NCBI RefSeq assembly: GCF_007858435.1
Contig: NZ_VIGW01000004.1
Location: 124,001 to 188,000, forward strand
Reading direction: 5' to 3'
DNA: 64,000 bases
Source: Tsukamurella asaccharolytica
Lineage (GTDB): Bacteria; Actinomycetota; Actinomycetes; Mycobacteriales; Mycobacteriaceae
Made by a program: the position numbers and the translations under genes. The notes under the pieces were generated by a model. The model did not search any database, was not told where the DNA came from, and was given only the letters and a program-made list of their open reading frames with translations. Below, one piece after another: positions 57,372 through 64,000 of the stretch (the first letter of the stretch is position 1; every line of letters begins with the position of its first letter).

Positions 57372-58346
57372 GTGAAGATTGAGTGCAGAGACCGCGTCGA
57401 CGGGCTTCGTGAAGGAGGCCCTCAAACGGAAGGCTGCACCCTGAGCACCGACATCACGACCCCTGCGCCCACCGCGTTGTTCACCAGCGTGGACGACGTC
57501 GCCGCGGCGCTGCGCGAGACCGGCTACATCCCGTCGGTCGCCACCGCCACGGCCGTCTTCCTCGCCGACCGGCTGGGCAAGCCGCTCCTGGTGGAGGGCC
57601 CCGCCGGCGTCGGCAAGACCGAGCTGGCCCGCGCATGCGCGCAGGCCCGCGGCGCCCGGTTCGTCCGCCTGCAGTGCTACGAGGGCATCGACGAGGCGCG
57701 CGCCCTGTACGAGTGGAACCACGCGAAGCAGATCCTGCGCATCCAGTCGACCGGCGGTGGCGGCGACTGGGACGAGACCAAACAGGACGTCTTCTCCGAG
57801 GAGTTCCTCCTGCCGCGCCCCCTCCTGCAGGCCGTGCGCGACGGCGGACCGTCGGTTCTGCTCATCGACGAGGCCGACAAGGCCGACCTCGAGTTCGAGG
57901 GCCTGCTGCTCGAGGTCCTCTCCGACTACGCGGTGACGGTGCCCGAGCTCGGGACCATCGTCGCCGAGCGCAAGCCGCTGGTGTTCCTCACCTCCAACGC
58001 CACCCGCGAGCTGTCGGAGGCGCTCAAGCGCCGCTGCCTCTACTTGCACATCGACTTCCCCGACGCCGAGCTGGAGCTGTCGATCATCCGCAGTCGCGTC
58101 CCCGACCTGCCGACCGAGGTGGCCCAGCAGCTGCTGCGCGTCATCTCCACGCTGCGCGGCCTGGACCTGAAGAAGAAGCCGTCGGTCTCGGAGACGCTGG
58201 ACTGGTGCCGCACGCTGCTGGCGCTCGGCATCACCGGCAGCGCCAGCGGCTCCATCGACACGGCGGCGCTCCGCTCGACGCTCGGGGTGGTGCTCAAGCA
58301 CCAGATCGACATCGAGACCGCCGCCGCGGCGCTGGGCCTGTCGTGA
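57372..58346 (+). CDS. MoxR-type AAA+ ATPase
   Basis: ATPase of the MoxR family, 301-324 residues: Walker A VEGPAGVGKTELARA, Walker B SVLLIDEADKAD, sensor 1 FLTSNATRELSEALKRRC. MoxR proteins act as chaperones with VWA-domain partners encoded next door, as here. The start is uncertain: GTG 57372 is the limit, but bases 57379-57440 look like a remnant read in another frame. CTG 57441, with GGAAGG seven bases upstream and overlapping the remnant's stop, or GTG 57489, may be the true start. Stop overlaps the VWA gene by four bases. Corresponds to Rv2426c. Confidence 0.9.
   Translation: MKIECRDRVDGLREGGPQTEGCTLSTDITTPAPTALFTSVDDVAAALRETGYIPSVATATAVFLADRLGKPLLVEGPAGVGKTELARACAQARGARFVRLQCYEGIDEARALYEWNHAKQILRIQSTGGGGDWDETKQDVFSEEFLLPRPLLQAVRDGGPSVLLIDEADKADLEFEGLLLEVLSDYAVTVPELGTIVAERKPLVFLTSNATRELSEALKRRCLYLHIDFPDAELELSIIRSRVPDLPTEVAQQLLRVISTLRGLDLKKKPSVSETLDWCRTLLALGITGSASGSIDTAALRSTLGVVLKHQIDIETAAAALGLS
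57379..57444 (+). pseudogene. Remnant of a second SRPBCC gene (or short upstream ORF)
   Basis: A 21-codon frame beginning at TTG 57379 and ending TGA 57442-57444 encodes a tail, FVKEALKRKAAP, closely like the end of the SRPBCC gene just upstream (LTKEVLKRKAAA). The preceding bases (GCCCGGTGTAGTCGTC) also resemble that gene's promoter (GCCCGGTAGGTTGTC). This looks like a tandem duplicate reduced by internal deletion. Its stop overlaps a possible CTG start of moxR, so it might be translated and coupled. Confidence 0.5.
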
Positions 58347-59839
58347 CCTCCGTGCAGGGTCCGGGCACCGGCACGCCGCTGGATGCGCACCTGCACGCCT
58401 TCGTCCGCACGCTGCGCGAGCGCGGCATGGCGATCGGCCCCGGCGAGGCGATCACCGCGGCCGAGGTGCTGACGGTGCTCGACCTTTCCGACCGCGCCCA
58501 GCTCCGCGAGGGTCTCGCCGCAGTCCTGCTGCGGGAGCAGATGCACCGCAAAACCTTCGACGTGATCTTCGACCTCTACTTCCCCGTCCGGGGCGGCTTC
58601 GGAACCCTGTCCGACGGTGCCGCGGGCGCCTCCGGTAGTGGCGGCGAAGGCTGCTCCGGCGTGCCCGGGGACCCCGATCGGCTGACGATGCCCGCCGCCG
58701 GCACCCCGCCCGACCCGGACGCGGTCCGCGAGGCGCTGCGCCAGGAGGCAATCGCCGCGCTCGTCGCGGGCGGCGACCACGACGGCATCGCCGGCCAGAT
58801 CGTCGAGCAGCTGGGCGAGTACAACTCCGCCACCGGCACCGCCTTCTCCTCGTACCAGGCGCTCAAGGCGCTCAACCCGCAGACGCTCATCGCCGCAATC
58901 GCCGACGGCCTCCTCGCCGCCGCGGGCGAGGACGGCGCCGCGCCCGGCAGCTTCGAGTACGAGTCCGCCCGCCGGGTGGCCCGCTCGCGCGTGGCCGGGC
59001 TCACGGAGCGGGTCACCGAGCTCACCTCGGTCGCCATGGCCGCCCGACGGGGGCCCGAGGCCGTCGCGAAGTACGCCGCACCGCAGCTGCCGGAGAACAT
59101 TGCCTTCTTCGCCGCCACCCGCACCGAACTGCACCGCATGGAGCAGACCGTGCGGCCTCTGGCCCGGCAACTGTCCACGCGCCTGCTGGTGCGGCGGCGC
59201 CGCGCCCGCCGGGGGCCGATCGACCTGCGGCGCACGCTGCGGCAGTCGATGTCGACCGGCGGCGTGCCGATCGACCTGGCGCACCGTCGGCCCCGGCCCA
59301 CCAAGCCCGAACTCGTGCTGCTGTGCGATCTCTCGGGCTCGGTCGCCGGGTTCTCCAACTTCACGCTGCTGCTCACGCACGCGCTCAGCGCCGAATTCTC
59401 CAAGATCCGGGTGTTCGGCTTCGTCGACTCCGTGGACGAGATCACCGACTACATCGATCCCTCCCGCACGCTCACCGTGGACACCGTCGTGAACATGTTC
59501 GACCGCGTGATCCGGGAGACCGACGTCGCGCGGTTCGGCGGCTCCGACTACGGCAACATGCTGCGGACCTTCGTTCGCGACTTCCCCGAGGCTGTCACGC
59601 ACCGCGGCACGCTGCTCATCCTCGGCGACGCCCGGTCCAACCACACCGACCCGGCGCTCGCGGAGCTCGACGAGCTCGTCCAGAGGGCGCGGCACGCCTT
59701 CTGGCTCAACCCCGAGCGGAGGGCCTCGTGGGGGACCGGCGACTCGGTCGCGGACAAGTACGGGCGGCTGATCGACATGTACGAGTGCCGCACCGCGGGG
59801 CAGCTGGCCGACGTCATCGGGCGCCTGCTGCCCGTCTGA
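58343..59839 (+). CDS. VWA domain-containing CoxE-like protein
   Basis: 498 residues: a long helical N-terminal region with a Gly/Ser-rich insert ([12 protein letters not shown], about 87-98) and a C-terminal von Willebrand A domain with the metal-ion site [12 protein letters not shown] (about 331). Matches Rv2425c and the CoxE family, partners of MoxR ATPases. GTG start overlaps the moxR stop (GTGA). Together they probably form a metal-dependent assembly or activation chaperone for an unknown client; that is from family knowledge. Confidence 0.88.
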   Translation: MTSVQGPGTGTPLDAHLHAFVRTLRERGMAIGPGEAITAAEVLTVLDLSDRAQLREGLAAVLLREQMHRKTFDVIFDLYFPVRGGFGTLSDGAAGASGSGGEGCSGVPGDPDRLTMPAAGTPPDPDAVREALRQEAIAALVAGGDHDGIAGQIVEQLGEYNSATGTAFSSYQALKALNPQTLIAAIADGLLAAAGEDGAAPGSFEYESARRVARSRVAGLTERVTELTSVAMAARRGPEAVAKYAAPQLPENIAFFAATRTELHRMEQTVRPLARQLSTRLLVRRRRARRGPIDLRRTLRQSMSTGGVPIDLAHRRPRPTKPELVLLCDLSGSVAGFSNFTLLLTHALSAEFSKIRVFGFVDSVDEITDYIDPSRTLTVDTVVNMFDRVIRETDVARFGGSDYGNMLRTFVRDFPEAVTHRGTLLILGDARSNHTDPALAELDELVQRARHAFWLNPERRASWGTGDSVADKYGRLIDMYECRTAGQLADVIGRLLPV

Positions 59840-59870
59840 TCCGTCGGCGGGACGCATAGAATGGGCGGTT

Positions 59871-60518
59871 ATGCGTGAGTCCAGCACCGCCGGTCGCCGT
59901 CGCCTCGGCGTCATGGGTGGGACCTTCGACCCGATCCACCACGGGCACCTCGTGGCCGCCAGCGAGGTGGCGGACCGGTTCGACCTCGACGAGGTGATCT
60001 TCGTCCCGACCGGCCGTCCGTGGCAGAAGAACGAGGTCACGCCCGCCGAGGACCGGTACCTGATGACGGTCATCGCGACCGCCTCGAACCCGCGTTTCTC
60101 CGTGAGCCGTGTGGACATCGACCGCGGCGGCGACACCTACACCGTCGACACGCTGCGCGACCTGCGGCGGCAGAACCCCGACGCCGAACTGTTCTTCATC
60201 ACCGGCGCCGATGCCCTCGCGTCGATCCTCAGCTGGCAGGACTGGGAGGAGCTGTTCGGCCTCGCCACCTTCATCGGCGTCTCGCGGCCCGGCTACCAAC
60301 TGGCCGCGGATCACCTGTCGGACGTGCCGAAGGATAGATTGTTCCTCGTGGAGGTGCCCGCGCTGGCCATCTCGTCGACCGACTGTCGCGCGCGTGCCGA
60401 CGCCGGACGGCCCGTCTGGTACCTGGTACCCGATGGCGTGGTGCAGTACATCGCCAAGCGCGCTCTCTACCAGAGCCGCCCGGCGCCGGACAAGACCGTG
60501 AACCCAGGAGGATCATGA
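59871..60518 (+). CDS. nadD: Nicotinate-nucleotide adenylyltransferase
   Basis: Makes deamido-NAD from nicotinate mononucleotide and ATP; 215 residues. Motifs: [21 protein letters not shown] (with the H-x-G-H site) and the [14 protein letters not shown]-terminal motif of NadD. TAGAAT (59857-59862) lies eight bases before ATG 59871, suggesting a leaderless message. Stop overlaps rsfS by four bases; first of a five-gene run. Confidence 0.96.
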   Translation: MRESSTAGRRRLGVMGGTFDPIHHGHLVAASEVADRFDLDEVIFVPTGRPWQKNEVTPAEDRYLMTVIATASNPRFSVSRVDIDRGGDTYTVDTLRDLRRQNPDAELFFITGADALASILSWQDWEELFGLATFIGVSRPGYQLAADHLSDVPKDRLFLVEVPALAISSTDCRARADAGRPVWYLVPDGVVQYIAKRALYQSRPAPDKTVNPGGS

Positions 60519-60931
60519 CCGCATCCGATCAGGCCCGTACGCTCGCCACCGTCGCGGCCCGCGCGGCCGACGACAAGCTCGCGAGCGACGTCGTCGTGCT
60601 CGACGTCTCCGAGCAGCTCGTGCTGACGGAGGCCTTCGTCATCGCGTCCGCGAGCAACGAGCGGCAGGTGAACGCGATCGTCGAGGAGGTCGAGGACAAG
60701 CTCCGCGAGGCCGGCGTCAAGCCCACCCGACGCGAGGGTGCCCGCGAGGGGCGCTGGGCGCTACTGGACTTCCTCGACATCGTCGTGCACGTCTTCCACG
60801 AGGAGGAGCGCGAGTACTACGCGCTCGAGAAGCTGTGGAAGGACTGTCCGCGCATCGAGGTCGAGGGCCTGGGTGAGCACGCCCCGACCGACGGCTCCGC
60901 GGGCACCGACGGGGACCGCGAGGACGCCTGA
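60515..60931 (+). CDS. rsfS: Ribosome silencing factor
   Basis: 138-residue RsfS (Iojap/DUF143) protein that binds uL14 on the 50S subunit and blocks subunit joining in starvation. Core: [28 protein letters not shown] and [36 protein letters not shown] ribosome-binding site lies within nadD. Overlaps nadD by four bases and touches gpgP by one. Confidence 0.96.
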   Translation: MTASDQARTLATVAARAADDKLASDVVVLDVSEQLVLTEAFVIASASNERQVNAIVEEVEDKLREAGVKPTRREGAREGRWALLDFLDIVVHVFHEEEREYYALEKLWKDCPRIEVEGLGEHAPTDGSAGTDGDREDA

Positions 60932-61620
60932 TGCACGTGGAGGACGGTCTCGACTCGTCGATCGAGCGCCTGACCCCGACCGTGCGCCGGCTCATCCTGC
61001 TCCGGCACGGCCAGACCGCGTCGAACGCCGAGGGCCGCATGCAGGGCCAGCTCGACACCGACCTCACCGACCTGGGGCGGCGCCAGGCCGCGGCGGCCGC
61101 CGACGCGCTCGGCGACCGCGACCCCGTCGCCATCGTCAGCTCCGACCTGCGGCGCGCGCGGGACACCGCGGACGCGCTCGCCGCGGTGACCGGCGGCACC
61201 GTCGAGACCGACATCCGGTTGCGGGAGACCATGCTGGGCGACTGGCAGGGGATGACTCACGGCGAGGTCGACGCCTACATGCCCGGGGCGCGACTGCGCT
61301 GGCGCGACGCACCCGAGTGGGCGCCACCCGGCGGTGAGGCTCGCGTGGACGTCGCGGCTCGCGCGTACCCGCTGGTGGAGGAGCTGATCGAGCGGCTGCC
61401 CGAGTGGGGCGACTCCGAGCGCCCCGTCGTGCTCGTCGCGCACGGCGGCCTCGTCGCGGCCCTCACCGCCCGCCTACTGGACCTTCCGGTCACGTCGTGG
61501 CCGATCCTCGGTGGCCTCGGCAACTGCAGCTGGGTGCAGCTCTCCGGGCACGGCGACGTGCCGCGCTGGCGGCTCGACGTGTGGAACGCGTCGTCGGATG
61601 TGGCTCCCGAGGTCCAGTGA
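60931..61620 (+). CDS. gpgP: Glucosyl-3-phosphoglycerate phosphatase
   Basis: Histidine-phosphatase-superfamily enzyme of 229 residues; the RHG motif is LILLRHGQTASN (about 20-31), with the second His in VVLVAHGGLVAAL. By position (nadD-rsfS-gpgP-octT) it matches Rv2419c, which dephosphorylates glucosyl-3-phosphoglycerate in making methylglucose lipopolysaccharide. Homology alone cannot exclude another phosphomonoesterase. The ATG overlaps the rsfS stop. Confidence 0.85.
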   Translation: MHVEDGLDSSIERLTPTVRRLILLRHGQTASNAEGRMQGQLDTDLTDLGRRQAAAAADALGDRDPVAIVSSDLRRARDTADALAAVTGGTVETDIRLRETMLGDWQGMTHGEVDAYMPGARLRWRDAPEWAPPGGEARVDVAARAYPLVEELIERLPEWGDSERPVVLVAHGGLVAALTARLLDLPVTSWPILGGLGNCSWVQLSGHGDVPRWRLDVWNASSDVAPEVQ

Positions 61621-62345
61621 GCGACGCCCCGGCCGGCACGCTCCTGGTGCTCAGCGATTCCCTGGGCTTCTACGGACCCGAGGGTGCGCTGCCGACCTCC
61701 GACCCGCGGATCTGGCCCAACCTGGTGGCCGCCGAGCTGGGCCTGCGCTGCGAGCTCTTCGCCCGCGTCGGTTGGACCACGCGCGACGGCTGGTGGTGCA
61801 TCACGCAGGACCCGCGGGTCTGGGCGGTCGTGCCCACCGTCGAGGCGGCGGTGCTGGCGCTCGGCGGCATGGACTCGCTGCCCTCGCCGCTGCCCACCGC
61901 GATCCGCGAGCAGATCCGCTACCTGCGGCCCGCGTCGCTGCGGGCTCGCGCCCGCGACGGCTACGCGACGATCCAGAAGGTGTTCGCGCCCGTGGGCTGG
62001 CCGATGGCGCTGCCGCCGAAGGTCACCATCGACTACCTCGGCAAGACCTACGACTCTCTGCGCGCGCTGCGGCCGGAGGCGCCGATCGCGCTCGTCGAAC
62101 CGCCCACGCATCGTGCGCTGGCCTACTCCTTCGCGCACCCGGGGTGGGCGCGCACGCAGCGGGCGATGCGCGCGTGGTCGGACGGAGCCGGGGTGCCGAC
62201 CGCGCCCGTGCGTGACCTGTGCGACTGGTCGTTCGACCTGGGGATCAATAACATCGACGGGATCCACTGGTCGTTCGAGATGCACGAGCGGGTGGCGCAG
62301 CGGGTGCTGCGCGCCCTGCGTGGTGCGGAAGGGGGTGCGCGATGA
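61617..62345 (+). CDS. octT: SGNH-type acyltransferase OctT-like
   Basis: 242-residue protein of the SGNH/GDSL hydrolase fold: LLVLSDSLGFYGPEG with the catalytic Ser and the NIDGIHWSFEMHERVAQ block near the end with catalytic Asp/His. It corresponds to Rv2418c, the octanoyltransferase acylating the primer of methylglucose lipopolysaccharide. GTG 61617 overlaps gpgP's stop by four bases and the stop overlaps degV, so it is co-translated with its neighbours. Substrate inferred by synteny. Confidence 0.82.
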   Translation: MSDAPAGTLLVLSDSLGFYGPEGALPTSDPRIWPNLVAAELGLRCELFARVGWTTRDGWWCITQDPRVWAVVPTVEAAVLALGGMDSLPSPLPTAIREQIRYLRPASLRARARDGYATIQKVFAPVGWPMALPPKVTIDYLGKTYDSLRALRPEAPIALVEPPTHRALAYSFAHPGWARTQRAMRAWSDGAGVPTAPVRDLCDWSFDLGINNIDGIHWSFEMHERVAQRVLRALRGAEGGAR

Positions 62346-63196
62346 GCGTCGTCGTGGTGACCGATGCCTCGGCCGCGATCGCCCCCGAGCGCGTCGCCGA
62401 GTTGGGCATCCACGTCCTGCCGCTGCATGTCCTGTCGGGCGAGAGCGAGTACATCGACTACGGCACCGGCTATCAGGCGGAGCGTTTCGTCAAGGAGGGC
62501 GTCACCACCTCGGGCCCGTCGGTGGGCGAGGTCCGGGAGGTGCTCGCCGCGGCGGTCGCCGAGGCCGACGGCGCCGGGGTCGTGGTGATCACGATGAGTT
62601 CGCAGCTGAGCTCGACGTACTCCACCGCGGTCACGCAGGCGGCGCTCATCGACGCGGACATCACGGTGATCGACTCGCGCAGCATCGACATGGCCATGGG
62701 CTTCGGCGTCCTTGAGGCCGCGCGACTGGCCCGCGCCGGTGCGTCCGCGGGCGAGGTCGCCGAGGCCGCGCGCCGGGTCCTCGACGGTGCGGAGGGCTTC
62801 TTCTGCGTCGCGACGCTCGACCACCTGCGGGCCGGCGGCCGCGTGAGCGCATTGGCGAAGCTGCTGGGCGGCGCGTTGCAGATCGTGCCCGTGCTGCGGC
62901 TGCAGGACGGTCGGATCGTCTCCGAGCGCAACACCCGTACCGTCTCCCGCGCGCGGGACCAGCTCGCCGCGCTCGCCTCACGGCACCTGGGAAACCGGCC
63001 CGCCCGGGTGGCGGTGCACCACGTCGAGGCCCCCGAGGCCGCGGAGCGTGTCGCGGAGCTCGTCCGCGGCGAGTTTCCGCAGCTCGTGGAGCTGGTGATC
63101 GGGCCGTTCGGCGGCACCATCGCCGCGCACCTCGGCCCCGGCGCGGTGGGCGTCGCCGTCGCGCCGGCGCTGGCCGACGGGGCGGATTCCGCCTAG
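62342..63196 (+). CDS. DegV family fatty-acid-binding protein
   Basis: 284-residue DegV protein: VVVTDASAAIAPERVAELGIHVLPLHV at the N-terminus, then TTSGPSVGEVREVL and MSSQLSSTYSTA. DegV proteins (FakB) present a fatty acid to the kinase FakA; a FakA-like DAK protein is at 40.7-42.4 kb. In mycobacteria this is Rv2417c. ATG overlaps the octT stop. End of the five-gene run. Confidence 0.92.
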   Translation: MSVVVVTDASAAIAPERVAELGIHVLPLHVLSGESEYIDYGTGYQAERFVKEGVTTSGPSVGEVREVLAAAVAEADGAGVVVITMSSQLSSTYSTAVTQAALIDADITVIDSRSIDMAMGFGVLEAARLARAGASAGEVAEAARRVLDGAEGFFCVATLDHLRAGGRVSALAKLLGGALQIVPVLRLQDGRIVSERNTRTVSRARDQLAALASRHLGNRPARVAVHHVEAPEAAERVAELVRGEFPQLVELVIGPFGGTIAAHLGPGAVGVAVAPALADGADSA

Positions 63197-63232
63197 CACA
63201 CCGCGACGACGGTGCCGGCGCGCCGGAGCGGT

Positions 63233-63259
63233 TTCTCCACAGGTTCGGGGTTTTCCACA
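63233..63259 (+). promoter_or_regulatory. Two DnaA-box-like repeats upstream of comEA
   Basis: TTCTCCACA (63233-63241) and TTTTCCACA (63251-63259) are direct repeats 18 bases apart; each differs from the DnaA-box consensus TTATCCACA at one base. They lie in the 126-base gap between degV and comEA, ahead of a TACGGT -10 (63310-63315). Confidence 0.5.
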
Positions 63260-63322
63260 GGCGCAGTGATTCCCGGGCCGTGGCGGCGTTCCGACGGTGC
63301 CCCCGGGCCTACGGTTCGACGC

Positions 63323-64000
63323 ATGAACGGCGAACGAGAAGCGGCGCCCGGGGCCGGCGCAACGGACGATCAGGTCTTCGCGCGACCCGCCTGGCTGGAC
63401 GAGTTCGCGCCGGATCGGGTGGAGGGCCCCGAGCGGCGCGACGGCGGGTGGCCGGACGACGATGCCGCCCGCGCGCCCGGCCCGTCCCGGCGGGTGCGCA
63501 TCGAGGACGACGACTTCTGGGACGATCAGGAGCCCACCGGGTGGCGCTCGACGGTCGAGAAGGTGCGGACGACGCCGCGGGCCGCGATCGCTCTCGTCGT
63601 GGTGGGGCTGGTCGCCGCCGTCGTCGCGGCGGTGGCGGTGCTCGGACCAGCGCGCGAGGGCGGCGGGCAGTACCCGATGGTCGACTTCGCGGGCGCGTCG
63701 TCGTCGGTGGAGCCGTCCTCGTCGACGGGGCCGGCATCGCCGTCAGCGAGACCGGCGTCGGTCTCGGCGGGGGCCGGCGCTGCGCCCGCGCCGGGCGCGG
63801 CACCGTCCGAGCTGGTCGTGGCGGTCGTCGGGCTGGTGCGCGCGCCCGGACTGCACCGCCTGCGGGCGGGCGCGAGGGTGGCCGACGCGCTCACCGCCGC
63901 TCGCGGCGCCCTCGGCGGGGCCGATACCGCCAGCCTGAATCTGGCGCAGCCGTTGCGGGACGGTGATCAGGTGGTCGTCGGCGTCGTCGATCCGAAGGCC
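63323..64000 (+). CDS. comEA: ComEA-like DNA-uptake protein, 5' part
   Basis: Open to the window end (226 codons, no stop). An acidic cytoplasmic N-terminus (about 1-80), a membrane helix (about 86-108, AIALVVVGLVAAVVAAVAVLG), a Ser/Pro/Ala-rich linker and an SLBB domain (LVVAVVGLVRAPGLHRLRAG to DGDQVVVGVV). The helix-hairpin-helix DNA-binding part expected next is outside the window. ATG 63323 lies seven bases after TACGGT (leaderless). Position after degV matches ComEA (Rv2415c), upstream of comEC. An outer-surface DNA receptor by family knowledge. Confidence 0.85.
   Translation, partial: MNGEREAAPGAGATDDQVFARPAWLDEFAPDRVEGPERRDGGWPDDDAARAPGPSRRVRIEDDDFWDDQEPTGWRSTVEKVRTTPRAAIALVVVGLVAAVVAAVAVLGPAREGGGQYPMVDFAGASSSVEPSSSTGPASPSARPASVSAGAGAAPAPGAAPSELVVAVVGLVRAPGLHRLRAGARVADALTAARGALGGADTASLNLAQPLRDGDQVVVGVVDPKA

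Overview
The window is a gene-dense, high-GC chromosomal segment of an actinobacterium of the order Mycobacteriales. Gene order from gatB through lppZ, the DoxX gene, ilvBNC, serA, leuB, FAH hydrolase, gltX, tRNA-Gln/Glu, leuCD, hupB, mutT1, ppk, fbiD, gpsA, ddl, DUF3515, thiL, ung, the DAK protein and recG follows the Mycobacterium tuberculosis Rv3009c-Rv2973c block as I remember it. The right end (proA, moxR, VWA, nadD, rsfS, gpgP, octT, degV, comEA) follows Rv2427c-Rv2415c. A HupB tail of PAKKA repeats and the methylglucose-lipopolysaccharide genes gpgP and octT fit a mycolic-acid bacterium. A Tsukamurella-like genus is my best guess from memory, not proven. No phage, IS element, integrase or CRISPR array is visible.

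Layout. 1-9.5 kb: 3' end of gatB, a lipoprotein, a DoxX protein, ilvD, and ilvBNC behind an attenuator with a 16-codon leader peptide rich in Leu/Val/Ile. 9.5-17.4 kb: accessory genes (self-regulated TetR with a small DoxX-like protein, AurF-like di-iron oxygenase, phytoene-dehydrogenase-like protein, two FMN monooxygenases opposite an MFS exporter). 17.4-24.2 kb: serA-leuB, an MFS gene, FAH hydrolase, gltX, tRNA-Gln(CTG) and two identical tRNA-Glu(CTC) genes. 24.2-28.1 kb: an aliphatic-amide locus (amiC-like sensor opposite marR-amiE-amiB). 28.1-44.7 kb: iclR/leuCD, hupB and conserved housekeeping genes to recG. 44.7-54.8 kb: a tightly packed eight-gene minus-strand operon (TIGR03084 protein, AtuA-like, acyl-CoA dehydrogenase, AccD, AccA, acyl-CoA dehydrogenase, enoyl-CoA hydratase, TetR) that looks like an acyl-CoA carboxylation pathway. 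54.8-64 kb: a secreted HNH nuclease, proA, SRPBCC, moxR-VWA, nadD-rsfS-gpgP-octT-degV and the 5' part of comEA.

Themes. Branched-chain amino-acid synthesis is spread over ilvD, ilvBNC, leuB and leuCD, with visible control at the ilvB attenuator and the iclR-leuC divergent promoter. GatB, a probably non-discriminating GltX and tRNA-Gln/Glu genes together suggest Gln-tRNA is made by transamidation. About fifteen genes carry a TANNNT -10 element ending 5-8 bases before the start codon, the signature of leaderless transcripts; several are divergent pairs, and one pair shares the same -10 bases on both strands. The least described systems are the AtuA/AccA/AccD operon with a candidate TetR operator, and the amide locus in which a MarR protein stands where Pseudomonas has AmiR.
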